Shown in pieces: positions 52,712 to 61,827 of a DNA stretch of 64,000 nucleotides. Positions within the stretch are counted from its first letter, which is position 1, and each line of letters begins with the position of its first letter. Both the position numbers and the translations under genes were made by a program. Under the pieces are notes generated by a model. That model made no database searches. It worked only from the letters and a program-made list of their open reading frames with translations, and was not told the DNA's origin. The DNA is from Oceanospirillaceae bacterium (GTDB taxonomy: Bacteria; Pseudomonadota; Gammaproteobacteria; Pseudomonadales; Oceanobacteraceae), in NCBI GenBank assembly GCA_002723385.1, contig PBNY01000051.1:1-64000 (forward strand), written 5' to 3'.

Positions 52712-55333
52712 ATGAATCTTCCTGTCTCCGAACTGTTGGCTGCCCTGTGGCCAGCGGCAGCGGCCCAACCGGTTTCACCGCGTTCAGTGGCGTTGGCTCA
52801 AGCCTGGATTCAATCCCGCACACGCATTCCTGAACTGACCCCCGGACTGCTGGATCGTAGCGAACGCTGGCAGCAGTGGTTCGATTCTCACCCTGTTCTC
52901 TGGTTTAACGCACCGGCTGGATATGGCAAAACCCGCGCCCTGACGGAGCTTAAGCGCTATAACGACGATATTCCCACTATTTGGCTAACACTGGATAGTC
53001 ACGATGCCAATCCGCAACGATTACTGTTGTCCTTGCTGCTGGCCACCGAGCAGGCGGTGCCCGGCTCGGGGGCGGCCACCCTTGATTTGCTGGCCATGGT
53101 GTCGGATGACGACAGCTGCATACGGTTGCTGGAGCACTGGATTGGCCGACTGGAGTCTGATCAGGAGCTGTTGCTGGTCCTCAACGAAGCGCATTTGCTG
53201 ACTTCCGGCTCGTCGTGGCAACTGCTGCTGGCGCTGTTGTCGCATCGAACACCGGGGATGCGCATTCTGATTGGCTCACGCTATCAGCCCGGCCCTCTGG
53301 GTCGTGCTGCCTTGCTGCCGGGGCTACAGATTCTCGGTGCCCAACAGCTGGCGCTCACCCATGATGAACAACGCCGATGGCCGAAACAGCAGGGCGTTTT
53401 GTGTGATGACACCAGCCTGCAGTTGTTGTACGAGCGTTTGCGCGGTTGGCCTGCCAGCGTCGGGATTTGGCTGGCCTGTTATCGGGCCGCCGGTTTGCCA
53501 CTGATTGTGTCTGACACGCTGGGTCAGCGAGAAATGGCAGACTTCTGGTGGACTGAGGTGGTGGGTACCGAAGCGCAATCCATGCGAGATCTTTTACAGC
53601 TACTGGCGATTCTGGGCGAAGCTCCGGAGGCGCTGATTGATCATCTGCAGGGTGAGGCTTGCTTCGATCTGTTGCAGCAGGCGGTTCATCATCAGCTGGT
53701 TCGAACGACACCGCTGGATGGCTGGTATCGTTTGCCCTCTCATTTTCGTGGCCTGGCCAGCAGCACCCTGTCATTGGCTGGGCGCCAGCACCTTCATCAT
53801 CAAGCCAGTAACTGGTATTGCCTGCAACAGGATACGGTGATGGCGATGAGTCACAATCGCCGCTCTGGCCGGACGGAGGAGCTAAGCGCCTGGATTGTGC
53901 GTCACTCTGAAGCCGCTTTGGCGTCACTCGATGCCTCCGGCATCATGGCGTGGTTTGAAAGCTCGGGCGAAGATCCGGCGACGGCGAATCCTGCCCTTGT
54001 GCAGTTGGCCTGCTGGAGCTATCTTCTGACGGCCAAGGTACGCCGTGGCGCTGCCTTGCTGCGACAGCTGGTGCAACGACGGTGTCTGACGGATGCCGAG
54101 ACCGCCGCGCTGCAGGGCTATCTGGCGCGGCTGCGGGGGCAGAACCGCAGTGCCACTCAACAGTGTCAGCAGGCCTGGGACGAACTGCCGGAATCCCGTT
54201 ATGCCATCCGTATCCTGATGGCAACCACGCTGACCTATGTGTGCCTCGGCGAGACCGACCTCAACGCCGCCCGCAGCTGGAATCGCAATGCCTTGCTTCT
54301 GGCACGGCAGCATAAATCCGTTGCGATGGAGTCCATGGCGTTGTTCGATCAGGCCCGCATTGAAATGCATCGTGGCCATATCGATCATGGCATGTACCTG
54401 ATTGAAACCGGCATCAGCTTGCTCGGTGGACTGACCGCTGCACGTCAGCGCCTGCCAATGGGACGGCTGCTGCTGTATCGCGCTTTCCTGCTGTGGCTCA
54501 CCAACCGGGAACAGGAGCAGCTGGAACCGCTGCTGAAACGCGGGGTTTCGCTGTGTCGGCGCAGTAATGATGTACTGGTCCTGTACGGCTACGGTCTGAG
54601 CGCCATGGTGATGTCGTCACGAGGGCAGTACCGACAGGCGCTGGATTACATCGACGAAGCTGAACGCCTGATGCAAAGCTGGGCTGTCGACCCGGATCGC
54701 TACCTCTGGATGATTCTGGTGAAAGCGCATATCTGGATGTCGGAAGGCAAATACCATCGATCACAAGGGTGTCTGGAAGAGCTGGTGGGGGAGCAATCCA
54801 TTTCCCAGCTGGCGCGCCCGGAAGTCTTTCCCCTGTTGCCAGATCTTGCGGCAGCCACCCAGTCCCGGCTCTATCTGATCACCCGCCGCTACGAAGAATG
54901 CCTGACCGTGGTGGACGAATGGCTGCGTTGTAACAGCAGCCCGATGATCATGCTGCTGATCCAGCTCATTCGAGGCGCGGCATTGCGCGGTTGCAACCAG
55001 ATTGCTGAAAGTCAGAACATCTTTACCCAGGTCAAACACCAGCTGGATCAGGAAGGCATTGGTCTCAGCTTCAGTACCTGGTTGCCGGAACTGTTCACCC
55101 AACCGGGAAATCGTGAGCCATCGTTGGCGCAGGATGAACGGGTACAGCTGAGTGAGCGCGAGCACGATGTGTTGCGAAAAATCGCCGAAGGGCTGTCGAA
55201 CCAGGAAATCGCGGCTCAGCTGTTTATATCGCTGCACACGGTGAAATCCCACGCCCGAAAAATCAATGCCAAGTTGGGCGTTAAAAACCGTACCCAGGCA
55301 ATTCACAAAGCCAAGGAATTGTTGCTGTTGTAG
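52712..55333 (+). CDS. MalT-like LuxR family ATP-dependent transcriptional regulator
   Basis: Walker A APAGYGKT, TPR-like region, C-terminal LuxR HTH LSEREHDVLRKIAEGLSNQEIAAQLFISLHTVKSHARKI; start uncertain (52667 or 52712). Confidence 0.9.
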   Translation: MNLPVSELLAALWPAAAAQPVSPRSVALAQAWIQSRTRIPELTPGLLDRSERWQQWFDSHPVLWFNAPAGYGKTRALTELKRYNDDIPTIWLTLDSHDANPQRLLLSLLLATEQAVPGSGAATLDLLAMVSDDDSCIRLLEHWIGRLESDQELLLVLNEAHLLTSGSSWQLLLALLSHRTPGMRILIGSRYQPGPLGRAALLPGLQILGAQQLALTHDEQRRWPKQQGVLCDDTSLQLLYERLRGWPASVGIWLACYRAAGLPLIVSDTLGQREMADFWWTEVVGTEAQSMRDLLQLLAILGEAPEALIDHLQGEACFDLLQQAVHHQLVRTTPLDGWYRLPSHFRGLASSTLSLAGRQHLHHQASNWYCLQQDTVMAMSHNRRSGRTEELSAWIVRHSEAALASLDASGIMAWFESSGEDPATANPALVQLACWSYLLTAKVRRGAALLRQLVQRRCLTDAETAALQGYLARLRGQNRSATQQCQQAWDELPESRYAIRILMATTLTYVCLGETDLNAARSWNRNALLLARQHKSVAMESMALFDQARIEMHRGHIDHGMYLIETGISLLGGLTAARQRLPMGRLLLYRAFLLWLTNREQEQLEPLLKRGVSLCRRSNDVLVLYGYGLSAMVMSSRGQYRQALDYIDEAERLMQSWAVDPDRYLWMILVKAHIWMSEGKYHRSQGCLEELVGEQSISQLARPEVFPLLPDLAAATQSRLYLITRRYEECLTVVDEWLRCNSSPMIMLLIQLIRGAALRGCNQIAESQNIFTQVKHQLDQEGIGLSFSTWLPELFTQPGNREPSLAQDERVQLSEREHDVLRKIAEGLSNQEIAAQLFISLHTVKSHARKINAKLGVKNRTQAIHKAKELLLL

Positions 55334-55338
55334 TTACA

Positions 55339-55916
55339 GGCCGGGATGGGACCCGGCCACTACGGTTTGTGTGGTTATTGATTCTTGTAGGGGCAACCCC
55401 TCACGGTTGCCGGAATGATCGGGATTGGCCGGGGTGGGACCTGGCCACTACGGTTTGTGTGGTTATTGATTCTCGCAGGGGCAACCTCCCATGGTTGCTG
55501 AAATGATCGCGATTGGCCGGGATGGGACCCGGCCACTACGGTTTGGAATGTCATTGATTCTTGTAGGGGCAACCTCCCACGGTTTCCGGAATGATCGCGA
55601 TTGGCCGGGATGGGACCTGGCCACTACGATTTGGAATGTTATTTATTCTTGTAGGGGTAACCTCCCACGGTTGCCGGAATGATCGGGATTGGCCGGGGTG
55701 GTACCCGGCCACTACGATTTGGAATGTTATTGATTCTTGTAGGGGGCAACCTCCCACGGTTGCCGGAATGATCGGGATTGGCCGGGGTGGGACCCGTCCA
55801 CTACGATTTGGAATGTCATTGATTCTCGCAGGGGCAACCTCCCACGGTTGCCCGAATGGCTGCTATCAGCCGGGTTGGGACCCGGCCACCACGGTTTTGA
55901 GTGTTATTGATTCTCG
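55339..55916. repeat. Tandem array of seven 88-89 bp units, paired GTAG-headed hairpins (REP/BIME/REPIN-like)
   Basis: GGCCGGGrTGGGACCCGGCC copies start at 55339, 55427, 55515, 55603, 55691, 55780, 55868; GGCAACC-n6-GGTTGCC hairpins lie between them; heads GTAG on the left and CTAC on the right. Confidence 0.92.
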
Positions 55917-55920
55917 CCAT

Positions 55921-56775
55921 TCAATGCATCAACAATGGTTCTGACGCCGCTTTGATCAGAGTATCCACCGCCGCCAGTGACGCGGCATTTTTGTGTCGAA
56001 TCAACAGGGTAGGGATCTCGGCCAGATGCGGTTCAATGGTTTCGATATGGAAGTCATTGTGGTAGCGGCTGTTGGTCACTACAGCCCTCGGCATCAGGGT
56101 GCAGCCGAGTCCCATGGCGACGCAGCCGAGCATGCCGTCGAGTGTGCCGAATTCCATAATGCCACGGCAGTTGTGGCCGCTTTCCTGACGCCAGTTCAGG
56201 GCGCGCTGTCGATACGAGCAACCGTCGCGGAAGATAATCAGCGGGATGTTCTGGTATTGGGTGTCTTTTGAATAGACCAGCACCAGTTCTTCCGTCAGTA
56301 CATGGGTGGCGAGCAAATCGGGGTGATCCACCGGGCCACCAACGAAGGCGCAGTCGAGTTTGTGTTCTAGTACCCGTTTGATCAGATCGGTCGAGGTGTT
56401 GGTTTCGATGTGCAAACGCAACCCGCTGTGGACTTCACGCAAGCCTTTCAGTGTGGGGGGAAGACGCAGCGCGGCAAAACTTTCCATGGATCCGACGCGG
56501 AACTCACCGACTTGTTCACCCACTTGACGCAATGCCATTCCGGCCTGTGAAGTCAGTTGCAGGATCTCGCGGGTGTAGCCCAGCAGCACTTTGCCGGATG
56601 GTGACAGCGTCAGTTTTCGGCCCTGACGATAAAACAGCTGGGTACCCACCTCTTCTTCCAGTCGTTTGATCCGTGTGGTGACGTTCGACTGCACCGTGTT
56701 CAAGCGTGAGGCGGCTGACAGAATGCCGCCTTCTTCAACCACGGCGAGAAAGGTCTTCAAGGCCTGAATTTCCAT
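55921..56775 (-). CDS. LysR family transcriptional regulator
   Basis: 284 aa; HTH MEIQALKTFLAVVEEGGILSAASRLNTVQSNVTTRIKRLEEEVGTQLFYR. Confidence 0.94.
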   Translation of the reverse strand: MEIQALKTFLAVVEEGGILSAASRLNTVQSNVTTRIKRLEEEVGTQLFYRQGRKLTLSPSGKVLLGYTREILQLTSQAGMALRQVGEQVGEFRVGSMESFAALRLPPTLKGLREVHSGLRLHIETNTSTDLIKRVLEHKLDCAFVGGPVDHPDLLATHVLTEELVLVYSKDTQYQNIPLIIFRDGCSYRQRALNWRQESGHNCRGIMEFGTLDGMLGCVAMGLGCTLMPRAVVTNSRYHNDFHIETIEPHLAEIPTLLIRHKNAASLAAVDTLIKAASEPLLMH

Positions 56776-56787
56776 TACTGTTCTCCA

Positions 56788-56832
56788 TTTGAGAATTTTT
56801 ACTTCTCAAATATTCGTTATTCAAGAATATTT
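56788..56832. promoter_or_regulatory. Overlapping inverted repeats between divergent lysR and MFS genes
   Basis: TTTGAGAA-n7-TTCTCAAA (56788-56810) and AAATATTC-n9-GAATATTT (56808-56832), LysR T-N11-A-like. Confidence 0.55.
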
Positions 56833-56882
56833 CGATGGTATAGATTCCAAATTCGGATGAAAAGCAGCAATTGGAGTCGCTA

Positions 56883-58064
56883 ATGTCCCATTCCATGCAA
56901 CGAATAAAGGTGTTGGCCGCCGGGGTCATCAGTCTGGTTTTACTGATTGGTGTAGCACGATTTGCCTATACCCCCTTGTTGCCTGTGATGCAGGCGGAAG
57001 CCGGGTTGGGCGTGGCTGAGGCCGGTTGGCTGGCAGCGATTAACTATCTGGGCTATCTCACTGGTGCTGTGATTGCCGCAACCATCAGCAGTCTGCTGCT
57101 GAAAGATACGCTCTATCGTCTGGGGCTGATCGCTGCGGTGGTCAGTACTGCTGTGATGGCGACGACGGACAACGTCTGGGTGTGGGGAGTGTCGCGCTAC
57201 GTGGCCGGATTGAGCAGTGCCGCGGGTATGCTGCTGGGATCCGGGCTGATTCTGAACTGGTTGATGCGGCACAATTTCCGGGGCGAGTTGGGGATTCACT
57301 TCAGCGGGGTTGGCATCGGCATGATGTTTTGTGCGGTGACGGTGGAGCTGGCCACCGGTGTGTTTGACTGGCGTGAGCAATGGTGGTTGTTTACCGCCGT
57401 CGCCGTGGTATTGATGATTCCGGCCTGGGGTTGGTTGCCACGCCCCAACAGCGATGTGGTGCCGGGCAAGTCGGATGTGATGGCCGACAATTCACCGTCT
57501 GGCGTATTCCTGAAGTTGTTTATGCTGGCGTATTTCTGCGCCGGAATTGGCTATGTGGTCAGCGCGACTTTTATTGTTGCGATTATCGACAACCTGCCAG
57601 GATTGCATGGTTTTGGTGCCTGGACTTTCTTTGTGATCGGAATGGCTGCCGCACCGGCGAGTATCGTCTGGGATATGGTGGCGCGCCGGTTGGGTGGCTT
57701 CATGGCCTTGTTCCTGACCTATGCGTTACAGGTAGTCGGTATTATCTTGCCCCTGATTGAACCCGGCCTGGTAACGGCGGTTGCCGGTGCCTTGCTGTTC
57801 GGTGGCACGTTTGTGGGCTCGGTCAGTCTGGTATTGACCATTGCCGGGCGTTATTTCCCGACCAAGCCAGCCAAAATGATGGGTATGATGACCATCACCT
57901 ACGGCATTGCCCAGATATTGGCCCCGGCATTGATTGGTGTTCTGGCGGTTAAAGATGGCAGCTACAATGTGGGTCTTTACATCGCCGCTGCCGCTGTTGC
58001 AATTGGCAGTGTGATGGTGCTGAAACTGCGGCAAATGGATCAGCAACAGCTGGTGGTTGCCTGA
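56883..58064 (+). CDS. MFS transporter, YbfB/YjiJ family
   Basis: 12 TM pattern; GVARFAYTPLLPVMQAEAGLGVAEAGWLAAINYLGYLTGA; start at MSHSMQ with GGAG RBS. Confidence 0.92.
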   Translation: MSHSMQRIKVLAAGVISLVLLIGVARFAYTPLLPVMQAEAGLGVAEAGWLAAINYLGYLTGAVIAATISSLLLKDTLYRLGLIAAVVSTAVMATTDNVWVWGVSRYVAGLSSAAGMLLGSGLILNWLMRHNFRGELGIHFSGVGIGMMFCAVTVELATGVFDWREQWWLFTAVAVVLMIPAWGWLPRPNSDVVPGKSDVMADNSPSGVFLKLFMLAYFCAGIGYVVSATFIVAIIDNLPGLHGFGAWTFFVIGMAAAPASIVWDMVARRLGGFMALFLTYALQVVGIILPLIEPGLVTAVAGALLFGGTFVGSVSLVLTIAGRYFPTKPAKMMGMMTITYGIAQILAPALIGVLAVKDGSYNVGLYIAAAAVAIGSVMVLKLRQMDQQQLVVA

Positions 58065-58104
58065 TAAACGGCTGTTTTCCCCGCGGGGGGACAGCTGAAC
58101 TGAA

Positions 58105-58623
58105 ATGGAGATCGCTGTGACCCGTGTGTTTCCTCTTGTTTTGTGGCTTTGCGCCATCGCTCTGTCGGGATGCGGAAGTGAAGCGAATACTTCGAACGCC
58201 AATGCCACACTGGTCAAGGTGGATAAATCCGAGCGACGTCTGTACCTGATGCACAATGATCAGGTGCTGCATGAGTTCCACATTGCTTTGGGTGGGAATC
58301 CACGCGGCCACAAGCAGCAGGAGGGAGACCATCGCACCCCCGAAGGGCGATACATTCTTGACTATAAAAAAGAAGACTCATCTTTTTACCGGGCCATTCA
58401 CATCAGCTATCCCAATGCGCAAGACACCGAAGCGGCCCGAGCAGCCGGGGTGTCGCCCGGCGGCCTGATCATGATTCATGGCCAACCCAATCGGTTTGGC
58501 TTTCTTGCTCCCATTCTTCAATGGTTCGACTGGACTGAAGGTTGCATCGCTCTCACCAACCGTGAAATGGATATTGTGATGGATGTTGTCCAGGTCGGAA
58601 CGCCGATTGAAATCGAGTGGTAG
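58105..58623 (+). CDS. L,D-transpeptidase (YkuD) lipoprotein
   Basis: 172 aa; lipobox LSGC; MIHGQPNRFGF...DWTEGCIALTNREMD catalytic Cys motif. Confidence 0.9.
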   Translation: MEIAVTRVFPLVLWLCAIALSGCGSEANTSNANATLVKVDKSERRLYLMHNDQVLHEFHIALGGNPRGHKQQEGDHRTPEGRYILDYKKEDSSFYRAIHISYPNAQDTEAARAAGVSPGGLIMIHGQPNRFGFLAPILQWFDWTEGCIALTNREMDIVMDVVQVGTPIEIEW

Positions 58624-58780
58624 TACGACTCGAAAAGTAGCTTCTTGGGCCTATTTACTGATCCAGGTCGGTATCAATAGGCAATAGCTATTCTCTTGCT
58701 CTCGGTCTCTGTACAGCTGACACATTCGTACCTTATGTTTTTCCTACGAGTCCCGTCCATCGAGCAGCAGGAGCGAGCCT

Positions 58781-60049
58781 ATGAGCAACGAATACAGCAA
58801 TCACCAACTGGCAAACAATCTCACCAAGAATACCCTCGCATTGGTTTTGGCCGGAGGTGAAGGCAGTCGATTGAAGCAGCTCACCAAATGGCGGGCAAAA
58901 CCGGCGGTGCCATTTGGTGGCAAGTATCGAATCATCGATTTTGTGCTGTCGAACTGTGTCAATTCCGGCATCCGCAAGGTGGGTGTTGTGACTCAGTACA
59001 AGTCGCACTCCCTGATTCGTCACGTTCAGCGTGCCTGGTCATTCATGCGTTACGAAGTCGGTGAGTTTATTGAGCTGATGCCTGCCCAGCAGCGTATCGA
59101 CAAGGGCTGGTATCAGGGCACGGCGGATGCGGTGTATCAGAATCTGGATATCCTGCGTCATCACACGCCGGAGTACGTGCTGATTCTGGGAGGCGATCAC
59201 ATCTACTCCATGGATTACACCAAGATGCTGCTGGCGCACAAAAAATCCGGTGCGGATGTGACGGTTGGTTGTATCGAGGTGCCGATTGAAGAAGCATCGG
59301 ACTTCGGTGTGATGTCGGTGAACGACGAAATGAAGATCACCCGTTTTGCCGAGAAGCCGGAAAACCCGGAATCCATCCCTGGCAAGCCGGAGTCGTCACT
59401 GGTGTCGATGGGTATCTACATCTTTTCCAGCGATTTCCTTTACCGCACTCTGATTGATGACAAGGACAACACGGTTTCTTCGCACGATTTTGGCAAGGAC
59501 ATCATTCCGGGTCTGATCGAGAAGCACAATGTCCATGCCTTCCCGTTTGAAGACGATTCTGGTGAACCAGCCTACTGGCGCGATGTAGGTACCTTGCAGG
59601 CGTTCTGGAAATCCAATATCGATCTTTGCAGCATCACCCCGGAACTGAACCTGTATGACCGTGACTGGCCAATCTGGACGTACCAACCACAGCTGCCACC
59701 GGCCAAGTTCACCTTCGATGATGAAGGTCGTCGTGGCGAAGCAATCGACTCTTTGGTGGCCGGAGGTTGTATTATCTCGGGCGCGCGAATCAAACGTTCC
59801 GTCATTTCCAGCGACTGCCGGGTACACAGCTACAGTCTGGTGAAAGACTCCGTGGTGCTGCCACAGGTTGAAGTCCAGCGTAATTGCCGCATCCAGAATG
59901 CGGTGATCGACAAGGACTGTGTGATCCCGGAAGGCACTGTGATCGGTGAAGACATCGAACAGGATCGTCAGCGTTTCTACGTTGATGACAGCGGTATTGT
60001 TCTGGTGACTCCTGACATGCTGGGAATGAAAACCCATATGATTCGCTGA
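58781..60049 (+). CDS. glgC: Glucose-1-phosphate adenylyltransferase
   Basis: 422 aa; [40 protein letters not shown]. Confidence 0.97.
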   Translation: MSNEYSNHQLANNLTKNTLALVLAGGEGSRLKQLTKWRAKPAVPFGGKYRIIDFVLSNCVNSGIRKVGVVTQYKSHSLIRHVQRAWSFMRYEVGEFIELMPAQQRIDKGWYQGTADAVYQNLDILRHHTPEYVLILGGDHIYSMDYTKMLLAHKKSGADVTVGCIEVPIEEASDFGVMSVNDEMKITRFAEKPENPESIPGKPESSLVSMGIYIFSSDFLYRTLIDDKDNTVSSHDFGKDIIPGLIEKHNVHAFPFEDDSGEPAYWRDVGTLQAFWKSNIDLCSITPELNLYDRDWPIWTYQPQLPPAKFTFDDEGRRGEAIDSLVAGGCIISGARIKRSVISSDCRVHSYSLVKDSVVLPQVEVQRNCRIQNAVIDKDCVIPEGTVIGEDIEQDRQRFYVDDSGIVLVTPDMLGMKTHMIR

Positions 60050-60084
60050 TTCCCGAATGACCTGATACAGGACGAAGACTCCGG

Positions 60085-61812
60085 ATGCAGCCTGACACAA
60101 TCAAACTGGTAATCTGCTGGCATATGCACCAGCCTCACTATCGCGACGGCCTGGACGGTCAGTACCGATTACCTTGGGTTTATCTCCACGGCATCAAGGA
60201 TTATTCCGATATGGCCGCGCACCTGGAAACTCATCCAGATGCACAGGTGGTGGTGAATTTTGCACCGGTCTTGCTGGAACAGCTCGAAGACTACGCGGTG
60301 CAGATGCGCCGCTGGCTGGCGGATGGCACTCCCATGGGCGATCCGCTGCTGAATTGTCTGGCCGGCGTGCACGCCATCGGCGACGACATTCCCTGCCGTT
60401 TTGAAGTGATCCAGGCCTGCAAGAAAGCCTACGCACAGACCATGATCGACGTCTTTCCGCCGTTCCGTGCCTTGCTGGACATGGTGCAGAGTGACCGGGC
60501 GCAGTCGATTGAAGATGCGGCTTACCTGCGTTACTTCTCCGATCAGATGTTCACCGACCTGCTGGTCTGGTATCACCTGGCCTGGATGGGGGAGTCGCTG
60601 CGGCGAAACGATGAACGTGTTCAGAAACTGATCGATTTGGGGCTGGCGGAGCAGAGCTTTGATCCCGATGACCGCCGTTTGCTGTTCGAAGTCATGGCGG
60701 ATGTCATGGAGCAGCTGGTGCCGCGTTATCGGGCACTGGAAGAGCGCGGTCAGATTGAAATCTCGATGACGCCTTACGGGCACCCGATTGTGCCGCTGAT
60801 GATCGATTTCAATTCCGCCCGTGATGCCATGCCAGAGGTTCAACTGCCTCAACACACCCATTACCCGGATGGTTATGGACGTGCGCTCTGGCATCTGAAA
60901 GAAGGCATCGACAAGCACCAGGAGTTCTTCGGTAAAAAACCGCAGGGCGTCTGGTTGTCGGAAGGCGCCGTATCGGCCAGCTCGGTCGGCTTGCTGGATT
61001 CACTCGGCATTCGCTGGACCGCTTCGGGGGAAGGGGTGTGGCGTCATTCCTGCGAGGCGTCGCGACTGGATTCTCACGAGATATCGTCGAAACGCGCTCT
61101 CTATCGCCCGTTACAACACGGCGATCAGCGTTGTGCCCTGTTCTTCCGCGATGACGGCATGTCCGATCTGATCGGGTTTGAGTACAAGAACTGGCACCCT
61201 CAGGATGCCGCCAACAACTTTGCACACAACCTCGAGAACATCGCCAATCACCTCGGTGATCGTGCCGGAGAGCATGTGGTGGCGGTGATCCTCGATGGCG
61301 AAAACCCGTGGGAATACTATCCCCATAACGGCCATGACTTTATCAACACGCTGTATCAGACCCTGGTCGATCACCCGCGTGTTGAGATGACCACCTTTAC
61401 CCAGGCGCTGGATCAGGGGCTGGAACCGATTCATCTGCCAGTGCTGAAAGCCGGTAGCTGGGTCTACGGTTCCTTCTCCACCTGGATTGGTGAGAAAGAC
61501 AAAAACGCGGGGTGGGACATGCTGGTGGAAGCCAAGCAAGCCTACGATCAGGTCATGGCCCACGGCGAACTGACCCCGAAAGAACGCGATGCAGCCACGC
61601 ATCAACTGGCGGTATGTGAAGGCTCCGACTGGTTCTGGTGGTTCGGTGATTACAACCCGGCCGACTCGGTTCGTGATTTCGCCTTACTGTATCGCCGCCA
61701 TCTCGAAAAACTGTACCTGACCCTCAAACTGACTCCTCCGGATTCCTTGCGCACCCTTCAGCCCTCCGGCGGAGGACAGATGGAGAACTCGGGTACCATG
61801 AGACGTAACTGA
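60085..61812 (+). CDS. Glycoside hydrolase family 57 protein
   Basis: 575 aa; ICWHMHQPHYRD N-terminal GH57 motif; GVWLSEGAVS; LDGENPWEYYP. Confidence 0.92.
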   Translation: MQPDTIKLVICWHMHQPHYRDGLDGQYRLPWVYLHGIKDYSDMAAHLETHPDAQVVVNFAPVLLEQLEDYAVQMRRWLADGTPMGDPLLNCLAGVHAIGDDIPCRFEVIQACKKAYAQTMIDVFPPFRALLDMVQSDRAQSIEDAAYLRYFSDQMFTDLLVWYHLAWMGESLRRNDERVQKLIDLGLAEQSFDPDDRRLLFEVMADVMEQLVPRYRALEERGQIEISMTPYGHPIVPLMIDFNSARDAMPEVQLPQHTHYPDGYGRALWHLKEGIDKHQEFFGKKPQGVWLSEGAVSASSVGLLDSLGIRWTASGEGVWRHSCEASRLDSHEISSKRALYRPLQHGDQRCALFFRDDGMSDLIGFEYKNWHPQDAANNFAHNLENIANHLGDRAGEHVVAVILDGENPWEYYPHNGHDFINTLYQTLVDHPRVEMTTFTQALDQGLEPIHLPVLKAGSWVYGSFSTWIGEKDKNAGWDMLVEAKQAYDQVMAHGELTPKERDAATHQLAVCEGSDWFWWFGDYNPADSVRDFALLYRRHLEKLYLTLKLTPPDSLRTLQPSGGGQMENSGTMRRN

Positions 61813-61827
61813 CCCGCGACACGCACC

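Noticed and set aside
55339-55916. CRISPR array
   Set aside because: Entire 88-89 bp units are repeated with no unique spacers; hairpins are paired REP-like elements; no cas genes nearby.
55591-55944. 117 aa ORF across the repeat array (repeating RDGTWPLRFGM... peptides)
   Set aside because: Translation of the tandem repeat; 88-89 bp units are not a multiple of three so frame is not preserved between copies.
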